Made by a program: the position numbers and the translations under genes. Below, in pieces: positions 55,673 to 64,000 of a stretch of DNA of 64,000 nt. The notes beneath the pieces were generated by a model. That model searched no databases. It had not been told where the DNA came from and saw only the letters and a list, made by a program, of their open reading frames with translations. Position 1 is the first letter of the stretch. Each line of letters starts with the position of its first letter. Source of the stretch: Roseihalotalea indica (lineage in GTDB: Bacteria > Bacteroidota > Bacteroidia > Cytophagales > Cyclobacteriaceae); NCBI RefSeq assembly GCF_022458895.1, contig NZ_JAINFL010000002.1, positions 248,001 through 312,000 on the forward strand, read 5' to 3'.

Positions 55673-58600
55673 TTAGTTGAATGTGACATTAACCCCAAAC
55701 GTAATCGAAGTAGGCACTGGAATCTGATTCCAGGGGTCTCCACCGGCGTTAGAAATCTCCGGGTCGGCTCCCTGAAATTCTTTGCTCTTAAACCAGAACA
55801 GGTTTTCACCCATCAGGAAGACCCGCAACTGCTGCATGTGCAGCGATTCTATGGAAGACAGCGGCAAACTGTAGCCTAACTGAATGTTCCGCAGCTTGAA
55901 GTAGGAACTGTTTACCAGATAGAAATTTGAAGCTCGCCCTTCACTGTTGGCATCAATCAGCGATAGCTTGGGAGTATCTGAGCCAGGGTTTTGCGGTGTC
56001 CAGGCATCTAATACTCCGGTACCCATATTGGCGCCCACATTCACGAAGCTGTTGAAGGGGATAAACTGATCATTGCCCGTTCGGCCACCCACTCCTGAGC
56101 CGAAGAGTGAAAAATCGAAGTTTTTATAATTCAGATCAACCCGGATACCGTATTCAAATCCTGGTAGCACGGTTCCCAGATAATCCTGATCCAAAGCGTT
56201 AATCACACCGTCATCGTTCAGGTCTACATAGCGTATCCTGCCGGGGGCAGCTCCGATCTGCTCGGCATGGGCATCTACTTCGGCTTCATTTTGGAAGAGG
56301 CCATCGGTTTTGTATCCAAAATAGGAGAACTGAGACTGCCCTAAGATGGTCTTTTCGGAGTTTCCGGGGAAGGCGGTACGCACCTCTTCCGGCAATTCGG
56401 TGATCTTATCGCGGAAGCGGCTGAAATTACCATTGATGGAGTATGATAGATCGTCGCCAATATTTCCCCGGTAGGTCAGGGCGATCTCCAGACCTTTGTT
56501 TTCCACCACGGCTCCGTTCACCCAACGAAGTTTTCCTTCCCCCACGGCAGAAGCAATCGGGGGCTGTAATAAGATGTCGGAGGTTTCCCGGGTGAAATAA
56601 TCGATATAACCGATAATCCGGTCGTCCAGGAATCCGAAATCTACACCTATGTTGAATTCCCGAGTCGTTTCCCACTTCAGATCAGGATTACCGCCTTGTA
56701 CTGAGACGAAGCCGGAAGGCAAACCGCCGGAATCATTTCCGTTGAGATCGTAGGCCGTACCAATGTTGGTCCAGTTACCCTGAATATTTCCGTAGCGAGG
56801 TTCGTAGAGCGCAAAGCGGGCCACATCTCCGATATCCTGGTTACCTACTTCACCGTACCCGGCCCGCAGCTTCAGGTCAGAAAGAAAAGTGGCATCCTGC
56901 ATAAAGCTTTCGTTGACAATCCGCCAGCCCAGGGTAGCGGCAGGGAAAATCCCGTACTGATTATCTTCACCAAAGCGAGAAGAACCGTCACGTCGGATGG
57001 TGACCGAAGCTAGATATTTATCGCTAAAGGCGTAATTGACCTTACCGAATTGCGCCAGCAATCTTCCGCCAGTGGCATTACCAAAGTTGGTGCTACGGCC
57101 GGTTCCGGCGGAGAGCGTAAAGTAATCCTCGGTTTGTTCGGCAAAGCCTTCTCGAAATGCCCCGAACTCCTGGAAGTCCTGCCAGATGGCCTCAACTCCG
57201 CCTAACAGGTTGATGCGGTGCTCCCCTAGCTCAATCTCATACGTCAATGTGTTAGACCATACGCGGTCTAGTCGCCTTCCGGTAGCGCGCTGCAAGCTGT
57301 TAACCGAACGGCCCAGAAATCCTTCCTGGAAGGCTAGTTCAATGTTTTTATTGACATCGTTAGAATATTCAATACCGTAGTTGGTACGGAACACTAAGTT
57401 CTCAATAGGCTCTACTTCAGCGTAAACATTTCCGAAAATGGATGTACGATTAAGATTATCCCAGCGGTTGAGCCACTGCATATCCACCGGGTTGTTCCGA
57501 TCCGAGTAGCCCGCTCCCAAAGGACCGGCAAATTCGCCATCAGCGGTACGTACCGGAATAGTAGGCGGCAGGGTAATAGCCAGAAAAGGAGTAGGAGCTC
57601 CGCCCAGATCATTCGCGGCCAGCGTCTGATTAGAGGTAGCCAGTAAGGAATTGACTCCCAATCGTAACTTCTTATTAAACGCTGAGGTGTTGGCGTTAAG
57701 TCGGGCACTGTATCGCTCATAGTCAGTATATACCAGGGTACCGGTATTTTTAACGTACCCTACATTCGCCAGCAGCCCGCTGTTTTCAGTATTTGCGGTT
57801 AGCGTCAGGTCATTGGAAGTAACGTATCCCGTTTCGTAGGCGGCATCCTGCCAGTCAGTATTACCTACCGGCACATTCTGATCGCCATTCATAAAAGGTT
57901 GAATAGTTACGCTATTCAGCACCGGATTATCGAAGTCGTTATTCCAGTCGTACGTATAGATGGCCGAATGAACTCCCGGATCAGTTCGATCATTCACAGA
58001 ACCTCGCCACAGGGCAATGCCTCGCTCTTCGGAGTTGAGCATATCCTGCCACTGAGGGCGGGTTGTCTGCATAGATATGCTGGAGTTGAAAGTCACACTA
58101 ACGTTTTCGCCGGACTGAGATCCGTCTCGGGTTGTGACAATAATTACTCCGTTGGAAGCGCGAGAACCGTAGATAGAAGCCGCTGATGCATCCTTCAGAA
58201 TCTGTACCGACTCAATGGTGCTGGGGTTTAAGCTTTGGAAGATGCGCGCCTCTTTGGTAGGCACTCCGTCAATAATATACAGCGGGCTATTATTCCCCAG
58301 CGTATTAACGCCCCGGATCAGGATGCGGCTATTTTCGCCGGTGGGAGTTCCGCTTTTTTCCACAAACAGCCCGGCAACTCGGCCCTGCAAGGCCTGCATA
58401 GGGTTTCCGGATGAAGTATTCTTGATCGGTTCCAGATCCACCACAGCTACCGCACCGGTTACATCTACCTTTCGTTCGGTAGCGTATCCGGTCACCACAA
58501 TCTCAGAAAGTGATTGTATATCCTCCTGCATGCTGATATCAATGGTGCTCTGACCGCCAACGGGCACTTCCTGGGGAGCATACCCTACAGAAGAAAAAAG

Positions 58601-58840
58601 TAAGGTGTCGGATGATGATATTTCGCTCAGGGTATACTTTCCTTCAATATCAGAAATGGTGCCTTGAGAGGTTCCTTTTACAATAATGTTTACTCCGGGT
58701 AACCCTTCGTTTAATTCATCGGTTACTGTGCCGGACACGGTAGTTGTCTGGGCAATAGCGGTACCCATGCTGATCAGAAAGCTCAGCAGGAAAAATCCAG
58801 CGTAATGAAGCTGGAGCCTGGGTAAAATTTGCTTACTCAT
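55673..58840 (-). CDS. susC: SusC/RagA-family TonB-dependent outer-membrane transporter
   Basis: About 1,055 aa from ATG 58840; ATG 58864 and 58897 are further upstream. Signal peptide LLSFLISMGTAIAQ, then a carboxypeptidase-regulatory-like domain (VSGTVTDELNEGLPGVNIIVKG, residues about 35-110), the SusC hallmark segment SEIVVTGYATERKVDVTGAV, plug (ISSILIRGVNTLGNNSPLYIIDG-type region) and a 22-strand barrel ending SITFGVNVTFN. Imports oligosaccharides with TonB energy. Placed between fructokinase and SusD; partner of SusD. Confidence 0.96.
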   Translation of the reverse strand: MSKQILPRLQLHYAGFFLLSFLISMGTAIAQTTTVSGTVTDELNEGLPGVNIIVKGTSQGTISDIEGKYTLSEISSSDTLLFSSVGYAPQEVPVGGQSTIDISMQEDIQSLSEIVVTGYATERKVDVTGAVAVVDLEPIKNTSSGNPMQALQGRVAGLFVEKSGTPTGENSRILIRGVNTLGNNSPLYIIDGVPTKEARIFQSLNPSTIESVQILKDASAASIYGSRASNGVIIVTTRDGSQSGENVSVTFNSSISMQTTRPQWQDMLNSEERGIALWRGSVNDRTDPGVHSAIYTYDWNNDFDNPVLNSVTIQPFMNGDQNVPVGNTDWQDAAYETGYVTSNDLTLTANTENSGLLANVGYVKNTGTLVYTDYERYSARLNANTSAFNKKLRLGVNSLLATSNQTLAANDLGGAPTPFLAITLPPTIPVRTADGEFAGPLGAGYSDRNNPVDMQWLNRWDNLNRTSIFGNVYAEVEPIENLVFRTNYGIEYSNDVNKNIELAFQEGFLGRSVNSLQRATGRRLDRVWSNTLTYEIELGEHRINLLGGVEAIWQDFQEFGAFREGFAEQTEDYFTLSAGTGRSTNFGNATGGRLLAQFGKVNYAFSDKYLASVTIRRDGSSRFGEDNQYGIFPAATLGWRIVNESFMQDATFLSDLKLRAGYGEVGNQDIGDVARFALYEPRYGNIQGNWTNIGTAYDLNGNDSGGLPSGFVSVQGGNPDLKWETTREFNIGVDFGFLDDRIIGYIDYFTRETSDILLQPPIASAVGEGKLRWVNGAVVENKGLEIALTYRGNIGDDLSYSINGNFSRFRDKITELPEEVRTAFPGNSEKTILGQSQFSYFGYKTDGLFQNEAEVDAHAEQIGAAPGRIRYVDLNDDGVINALDQDYLGTVLPGFEYGIRVDLNYKNFDFSLFGSGVGGRTGNDQFIPFNSFVNVGANMGTGVLDAWTPQNPGSDTPKLSLIDANSEGRASNFYLVNSSYFKLRNIQLGYSLPLSSIESLHMQQLRVFLMGENLFWFKSKEFQGADPEISNAGGDPWNQIPVPTSITFGVNVTFN

Positions 58841-58945
58841 AATTCGGTTGTTTAAGTAGTACATGATTTTTAGAATAGCGGTCAACGGCAAGCCCACAGC
58901 TTCCGAAGCCAGCCAGCGAGCGTAAGATATTGTTGTTACATAGGT

Positions 58946-59845
58946 TTAGGGTTGTGAAGTGATGATTTTTTCTATGGCATTTTGGTTCAGAGGTGGAGTA
59001 GCTCCGGGCTGAGTAGCGACGTAGGCTCCCACGGCACACCCGTACCGAAGGCATTCTTGAGGTGACTTTCCCTGAAGCAACATCGTCAGTAAGGTTCCTA
59101 AGAAAGCATCTCCGCTGCCCACGGTATCGGCTACGGTTATCTTAAACCCGCCCTGTCGGTACAGTTGGCCTTCGTGCAGCAGTAGCGCGCCTTCGGCACC
59201 CTGAGTGATACAAAGCGTATCTATTTTAAACCGCTGAAGAAACTCCCGCATCGCAGCTTCATCGGTGTTGCCATCTAAGTACCACTCAGAAAGCAGCGCA
59301 AACTCTTCTTCATTTACTTTAACCAGATCAGCCGGGTGAAGCAGATTTTCTATTAATTCTGGTGAGTAATGCGGTGCTCGCAGGTTCACGTCAAACGCGG
59401 TCCGTTTGGCCGAGGGAATCAGTTCTTGTAATGTTTTTCGAGTGACCTCATTCCGGCAGGCCAGGCTACCGTACAGCAATAAATCGGCCTGTTGTACTGT
59501 CTGAGCCGCCGCTTCAGTCATGCGGATAAAGTCCCAGGCTACAGGTTGCAGAATATCGTACTTGACATCATCTGATTTTGTCACGTCGGCTACGACCTTA
59601 CTGGTGTCATGTGCCGGATCACGCTGGATAAGCTCGGTGGACAACCCTCGCTCTTTCAGGTAAGCCAGCAAAGAATCTCCGGCTTCATCCTGGCCCACAC
59701 TGGAGATGAATCGGGTATCCACTCCTTGCTGGTGCAGATGCAGGGCTACGTTCATCGGAGCTCCACCGGGAAACCTTCCTTCCGGCAGGTGATCGTACAG
59801 CATTTCACCAAAACATACGACTTGTTTATTCTCAGGCATTTTCAT
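58946..59845 (-). CDS. PfkB-family fructokinase
   Basis: 299 aa ribokinase-fold kinase that phosphorylates fructose. Motifs: FPGGAPMNVALHLHQQG (PfkB signature 1), VSSVGQDEAGDSLL region, and VADTVGSGDAFLGTLL with the catalytic Asp (signature 2). Its ATG lies within the last codons of the MFS gene (14-bp overlap), showing tight coupling with sugar uptake. Context makes fructose the likely substrate; related sugars cannot be excluded. Confidence 0.92.
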   Translation of the reverse strand: MKMPENKQVVCFGEMLYDHLPEGRFPGGAPMNVALHLHQQGVDTRFISSVGQDEAGDSLLAYLKERGLSTELIQRDPAHDTSKVVADVTKSDDVKYDILQPVAWDFIRMTEAAAQTVQQADLLLYGSLACRNEVTRKTLQELIPSAKRTAFDVNLRAPHYSPELIENLLHPADLVKVNEEEFALLSEWYLDGNTDEAAMREFLQRFKIDTLCITQGAEGALLLHEGQLYRQGGFKITVADTVGSGDAFLGTLLTMLLQGKSPQECLRYGCAVGAYVATQPGATPPLNQNAIEKIITSQP

Positions 59846-61160
59846 AGGATAAGTTGAGTTCGAGTTCTTCCAGGGATTTTCCTTTGGTTTCGGGCATCAT
59901 CTTCCAGACAAAGAGTAGTTGCAGCACCATCATGCCGCAAAAGATGGTAAAGGTGAGTCCGCCCCCCAGGGCTTCGGCCACAATCGGGAAAGTGAAGGCT
60001 ACCACGGCTGCCATCAGCCAGTGGGTAAAGCTGCCCAGTGCCTGCCCCGAAGCCCGCACCCGGTTGGGAAAGATCTCGGAGATAAATACCCAGATAACCG
60101 CACCCTGCGAGAAGGCAAAAAAGGCAATGTAGACAAATAGGTAAACCGGCACCCACATACCAAACGATTCTATAAAGAAGGAGCGGGCAACCAGCCCCAG
60201 CGTAACAATTAGCCCTACTGACCCAATCAGCATCAGTTTACGACGACCCATCCGATCGATTACACTCATGGCAACCAGCGTAGCTAGGAAATTAATTAAC
60301 CCTACCCCGGCAGTAGATAGCAAAGCCGAACCGGTCTCCAGCCCAGCCATAGCAAAGATGCGAGGCGCGTAGTAAATAATAGCATTAATGCCCGACATTT
60401 GATTGAACACGGCAAACAAAATAGCCAGTGCAACCGGAGTACTATATTTCTTAGAGAAAAAAGGAACCGGCTTAATTTCGGTAGTAAGTGAGGAATGCTG
60501 GATTGCCAAGACCTCCTCATTAGCCCGTTCCGGATCAATCTGGGTTAAGATAGCTCGGGCCTGACTGATGGCGTTTCGCTTCAGAATTAGCCAGCGAGGA
60601 CTTTCGGGCACGAACAGTATCAAGATCAGAAAGACCAGGGCCGGAATAGCTTCCACGCCCAGCATCCACCGCCAGGCATATTCGCTACTTCCTTCTAACA
60701 GATAATTAGACAGATAGGCAATTAGAATTCCGAATACAACATTGAACTGAAACATAGCCACCAGTTTACCCCGTGACTCGGGCGGGGCAATCTCGGAGAT
60801 GTACATGGGAGCCGCTACGGATGAAGCGCCTACCCCTAGCCCACCTAAAAAGCGAAAGGCCAGAAAGAGGTACCAGTCAGTAGCCAACGCTGAACCAACC
60901 GCCGATACCAGATAAAAAACCGCAATCCAGAACAACGTCTTCTGCCGCCCCAAGTGGTCGGAAGGCAACCCGCCGAACAGAGCACCGAATACGGTTCCGA
61001 TTAAAGCAATGGATACGGTTAGGCCGTGTTGTACCGAACTTAATTGCCAGACTGATTGAATTGTTTGTTCTGCTCCCGAAATGACGGCGGTATCAAAGCC
61101 GAATAAAAATCCACCCAGAGCTACTGTGATAGACCAAAACCAAAGTCTTCGATGAGGCAT
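59832..61160 (-). CDS. MFS sugar porter (fructose importer candidate)
   Basis: 442 aa, 12 transmembrane helices. Sugar-porter family signs: GGFLFGFDTAVISGA in TM1, DHLGRQK after TM2, PESPRWL after TM6, DRMGRRKLML between TM8 and TM9 and PETKGKSLEELE at the C terminus. Inner-membrane symporter moving free hexose into the cytoplasm, where the overlapping fructokinase gene acts. First gene of the operon; a TACCTTTG box lies 27 bp upstream on its strand. Confidence 0.93.
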   Translation of the reverse strand: MPHRRLWFWSITVALGGFLFGFDTAVISGAEQTIQSVWQLSSVQHGLTVSIALIGTVFGALFGGLPSDHLGRQKTLFWIAVFYLVSAVGSALATDWYLFLAFRFLGGLGVGASSVAAPMYISEIAPPESRGKLVAMFQFNVVFGILIAYLSNYLLEGSSEYAWRWMLGVEAIPALVFLILILFVPESPRWLILKRNAISQARAILTQIDPERANEEVLAIQHSSLTTEIKPVPFFSKKYSTPVALAILFAVFNQMSGINAIIYYAPRIFAMAGLETGSALLSTAGVGLINFLATLVAMSVIDRMGRRKLMLIGSVGLIVTLGLVARSFFIESFGMWVPVYLFVYIAFFAFSQGAVIWVFISEIFPNRVRASGQALGSFTHWLMAAVVAFTFPIVAEALGGGLTFTIFCGMMVLQLLFVWKMMPETKGKSLEELELNLSYENA

Positions 61161-61186
61161 GATGATTGGCGTTAGGTTGTATATGC

Positions 61187-61194
61187 CAAAGGTA
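61187..61194 (-). promoter_or_regulatory. candidate promoter -7 box of the fructan operon
   Basis: On the minus strand TACCTTTG fits TAnnTTTG, 27 bp before the MFS start codon. No TTG at the -33 position is seen, as often in activator-dependent promoters. Confidence 0.45.
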
Positions 61195-61358
61195 TCAGTA
61201 TCAGAAGTGCTTGTGTTTCGAAATCGTACCGAAAGCTTGTAAAAATGTTACTAAGACCTCATTTTGAGTAAAAATCAGCAATACATACTATCAAGGAGGG
61301 GTTGTTATTATAAATTCTTAAGCAGTACCTAAACAATAGCAACTCTAATTTCAATTAT

Positions 61359-61388
61359 GTTACCTGCTCTTTTGAAATTGTTACCTGC
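61359..61388 (-). promoter_or_regulatory. direct repeat GTTACCTGC x2, candidate regulator site
   Basis: GTTACCTGC at 61359-61367 and 61380-61388, 21 bp (two helical turns) apart, each preceded by an AT-rich AATTATG or AAATT segment. Placed between the sensor gene and the operon it probably controls; AraC-type DNA-binding domains bind such direct repeats. Confidence 0.5.
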
Positions 61389-61392
61389 GCTG

Positions 61393-64000
61393 TCAGGAGA
61401 TTGAAGGGTGACTGCGGACAAAGTCGGAGGGAGACTGCTCGTAGTAGGATTTGAAAACGGTAGAGAAATACGCCGGGGAAGAGAAGCCCACTGCGTAGGC
61501 TACTTCGGCAATAGTAAGGTCGGGCTGGTGCAGTAGCTCTTTGGCTTTTTTCAGTCGCTGAATTTTCACATGATCATTAATGCCTATACCCAGCAACGCC
61601 TTCACTTTGCGGTAAAGTTGCACTCGCGACAGCCCTAGTTCTTTGGCAATGGCATTCACGCTTAGCTCCGGGTCAGACAGGTGCTGCTGAATGATAGCCG
61701 AGAGGCGCGCCAGAAACTGTTGATCAAGATCGGGCATAGAAGGATGCGCGAGTATAGATTCATCCGTTGCACCAGCAAACCGCTGCCGTAGTTGTTCCCG
61801 ATTCCACAGCAGTTTATCAATTTGCTCCAGTAGCAGCGTTGTATGGAAAGGTTTGACTACATAAGCATCTACCCCTGTTTTAATGCCTTCTATTTGCTGT
61901 TCGGGTGAACTTCGGGCCGTTAGCAGAATAATGGGTATGTGGGAGGTGCGAAGATCGTTTTTAAGAGTTTTGGCAATTATTAAACCGTCAGCCCCTGGCA
62001 ACATCACATCGCTTACAATCAGGTCGGGCACCTGGGCGAAGGCCTGAGCCAGTCCGTCAGTTCCGTCAGCGGAAGCCACTACCTGGTATTTTTGCTGTAG
62101 TTTGCGAACCAGAAAATGCCGTAGATCTTCATTATCTTCAATCACCAAGATGGTATTATCGGCTTTTGACTGGATTACAGCCACAGTATCTTTCTCTTCT
62201 TCGGTACCAACGTCTTCCACAAAATATTGATTAGAAGACTGAGTCTGCGGGGAGTTGGTCATCTCATGATCAGCCCACTGCTGGGAATTAAGAGGTAATA
62301 AAATGTCGAAGGAAGCTCCCATTCCTTTCTCGCTGGCTACCGAAATAGTGCCTCCGTGCAGCTCAATGAGTTCTTTTGATAATGATAAGCCCAGTCCGGT
62401 GCCCATGCTCTGATACTGCTCGCCCTGGTAAAATCGGTCAAAGGCGTGGGAAGCATGCTCAGCGGCCATTCCCCGGCCATTATCAATTACCCGGATACGG
62501 GCACTGTCACTTCGGGTATCTTTTTCAATAATCACCTGAATTTTTCCGCCATCGGGAGTGAATTTAAAGGCATTGGAAAGCAGGTTGAAAAATACTTTAT
62601 CCAGCATGGAGGCATCAAAGTGCATTTCCAGAACCGGTTGCAGAGCGATAAACTGAAAATCCATCTCCCGCTTGTAGGCCGTTCGCTCAAAGGCAGTGTA
62701 TACCTCTCGCAGAAAAGCCACCAGATCGCCCTTAGAGACTTTCACCTTAATTTTATTATGCTCTAGCCGGCGGAAATCAAGCAACTGATTGATGAGGCGC
62801 AGAAGGCGGGAAGCATTTTTATGCATTAGCCGCAGATCCTGCTTCATAGCTATGGATGAAACCTGACTTTCTTCCAGCATATCGTCTACCGAAGCCAGAA
62901 TTAGCGTGAGCGGAGTACGAAATTCATGAGAAATATTAGTGAAGAACTGAAATTTAGCCTGATTGGCCTCTTCTGTCTCCTGGGCCATCTTCATGATTTG
63001 GTTGCGCTGCTCCGTAATCTTTTCATTTTGTGCTTTTAACTGCTGGTTGGTCAATTGTTTTTCCCGCAGTGAGTACAGGGCATACGCGCCCAGGGCAATG
63101 GCCGAAGCTAAGCTGATAATGACCGCATAAAGTAGCGTGCGCTGGCTGCGATAAATGGACAATTGCTCTTTTATAGCGTGCTGTTGCCGAACAATCTCCT
63201 GTTGCTGCTCTAAAATTTTGTCAGACTGAAGCTTGATTACCTTCACATTGGAAGAGTCAATTACGGTAGTTTGCAGGATGTTTTCCTTTTCGTAAGGCCG
63301 ACCGGTCAGAATATTGCGGGCTACCTGTATGGCCTTATCGCCACCGGTGGGGTACATGAACGTTGCATCCAGAGTACCCTGATTCACCATATCCAGCCCC
63401 AGTCCGGGTCCGGCAATGCCATCCACACCCAGCACTTTAATATCTAAAGAACCTTTCTGCTGGCGAAGCACCTCCCGAGCCGCCAGAGCCATCATATCGT
63501 TATGAGCAAAGATCAGATCTACGTTAGGATAGTACTGCAGGGAGTCTTGCAATTTGCGTCGGGCAACATCCCGTTCCCACTCCCCGTTGATGGTGTCTAA
63601 TGTGTAGAGATTGGGAAAACCTTCCAAGAAGTTAATAAACCCCTGGTGTCGCTCTTGGGCCGGAGTAGAACCGGGCAGACCCGTTACCTCCAGAATATTC
63701 CCTCCCTGGCTGAGCAATGAGGCTGCATATTTTCCGGCAATCCTTCCTATTTCATAATTATCACCACCAACAAAAGCGGTATAGGTCTTTGAGGCAATCT
63801 TCCGATCAACTACAATCACTGGTATACCTGAATGATATATTTCTTCTACCAGCGGAGTAATAGGAGCTGCTTCATTGGGCGAAATAATCAGAATATCGAT
63901 GCCTTCACTCATTAAAGCCTGAATGTCGCGCAACTGCTGCTGACTACTGCCGTCGGCGTTTTTATAGATAAGCTGAAGTTCAGGATAAAAGGCCAGTTCT
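61393..64000 (-). CDS. hybrid two-component system protein with sugar-binding sensor (partial, 5' end outside window)
   Basis: 869 codons visible; the frame stays open to the window end (it reads ELAFYPELQLIYKNAD at the edge), so the start lies outside. Order: LacI-type periplasmic sugar-binding domain (to about residue 230 of the visible part), TM helix (LYAVIISLASAIALGAYALY), histidine kinase with FFTNISHEFRTPLTLIL, HATPase with NAFKFTPDGG and DNGRGM, receiver domain (TILVIEDNEDLRHF, SDVMLPGADG, phosphoacceptor Asp), and an AraC-type HTH tail (VNAIAKELGLSRVQLYRKV, IAEVAYAVGFSSPAYFSTVF). Same architecture as the fructose-sensing regulator of the B. thetaiotaomicron fructan locus. Overlaps nothing; controls the adjacent operon by inference. 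Confidence 0.96.
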   Translation of the reverse strand, partial: ELAFYPELQLIYKNADGSSQQQLRDIQALMSEGIDILIISPNEAAPITPLVEEIYHSGIPVIVVDRKIASKTYTAFVGGDNYEIGRIAGKYAASLLSQGGNILEVTGLPGSTPAQERHQGFINFLEGFPNLYTLDTINGEWERDVARRKLQDSLQYYPNVDLIFAHNDMMALAAREVLRQQKGSLDIKVLGVDGIAGPGLGLDMVNQGTLDATFMYPTGGDKAIQVARNILTGRPYEKENILQTTVIDSSNVKVIKLQSDKILEQQQEIVRQQHAIKEQLSIYRSQRTLLYAVIISLASAIALGAYALYSLREKQLTNQQLKAQNEKITEQRNQIMKMAQETEEANQAKFQFFTNISHEFRTPLTLILASVDDMLEESQVSSIAMKQDLRLMHKNASRLLRLINQLLDFRRLEHNKIKVKVSKGDLVAFLREVYTAFERTAYKREMDFQFIALQPVLEMHFDASMLDKVFFNLLSNAFKFTPDGGKIQVIIEKDTRSDSARIRVIDNGRGMAAEHASHAFDRFYQGEQYQSMGTGLGLSLSKELIELHGGTISVASEKGMGASFDILLPLNSQQWADHEMTNSPQTQSSNQYFVEDVGTEEEKDTVAVIQSKADNTILVIEDNEDLRHFLVRKLQQKYQVVASADGTDGLAQAFAQVPDLIVSDVMLPGADGLIIAKTLKNDLRTSHIPIILLTARSSPEQQIEGIKTGVDAYVVKPFHTTLLLEQIDKLLWNREQLRQRFAGATDESILAHPSMPDLDQQFLARLSAIIQQHLSDPELSVNAIAKELGLSRVQLYRKVKALLGIGINDHVKIQRLKKAKELLHQPDLTIAEVAYAVGFSSPAYFSTVFKSYYEQSPSDFVRSHPSIS

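Overview
The window looks like chromosomal DNA of a Bacteroidota member, most likely of the Cytophagales. Direct signs are a SusC/SusD pair, a hybrid two-component regulator, a giant secreted protein ending in a type IX secretion (T9SS) sorting domain, FtsX-type permeases with the Bacteroidota 'permease prefix' region, and several TAnnTTTG promoter boxes. No phage, insertion sequence or CRISPR array was seen.

Layout. 1-13.5 kb holds mixed housekeeping and signalling genes: a LOG-family phosphoribohydrolase, a secreted ThuA-like protein, a DeoR regulator, MscL, a GAF histidine kinase, a secreted alpha/beta hydrolase, an M48 lipoprotein protease, a PAS kinase with a degenerate ATPase domain facing a lone CheB-like methylesterase, a stress-type SDR, nicotinamidase and a YfiT-like DinB protein. 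13.5-21 kb holds two exported Gfo/Idh/MocA oxidoreductases around a small accessory block (cupin, methyltransferase, ArsR plus two SRPBCC genes with a candidate operator) and the cysteine pair epsC-cysM. 21-27 kb is a PadR regulator with two large FtsX permeases. 27-32 kb holds secreted and small unknown genes, an orphan glycoside-hydrolase-like protein, a GNAT and a SpoIIAA-like protein.

32.3-36.5 kb encodes DnaE with a DnaQ-type proofreading exonuclease fused at its N terminus and a PHP domain that has lost key metal ligands. 36.9-46.3 kb is a single gene of about 3,130 codons for a T9SS-exported adhesin-like protein built from three similar rounds of a header module, beta-helix and closing module. 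Its leader carries a long inverted repeat overlapping a promoter box. It is followed by an outer-membrane barrel protein, tRNA-Arg(ACG), and two small secreted Ig/FN3-like proteins.

50.3-64 kb is a fructan utilisation locus on the minus strand: hybrid two-component sensor (cut by the window end), MFS sugar porter, fructokinase, SusC, SusD and two GH32 enzymes. The inferred route is fructan capture and import by SusC/D, hydrolysis to fructose by the GH32 enzymes, inner-membrane uptake by the MFS porter and phosphorylation by the PfkB kinase. The sensor probably responds to free fructose. A GTTACCTGC direct repeat spaced 21 bp lies upstream of the porter and is a candidate binding site for the regulator.

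The most unusual items are the DnaQ-DnaE fusion, the giant adhesin with its control region, the inactive-looking kinase beside a CheB enzyme, a roughly 100-bp dispersed repeat present twice, and several dyads next to small unknown genes. No clearly new multi-gene system could be shown from sequence alone.
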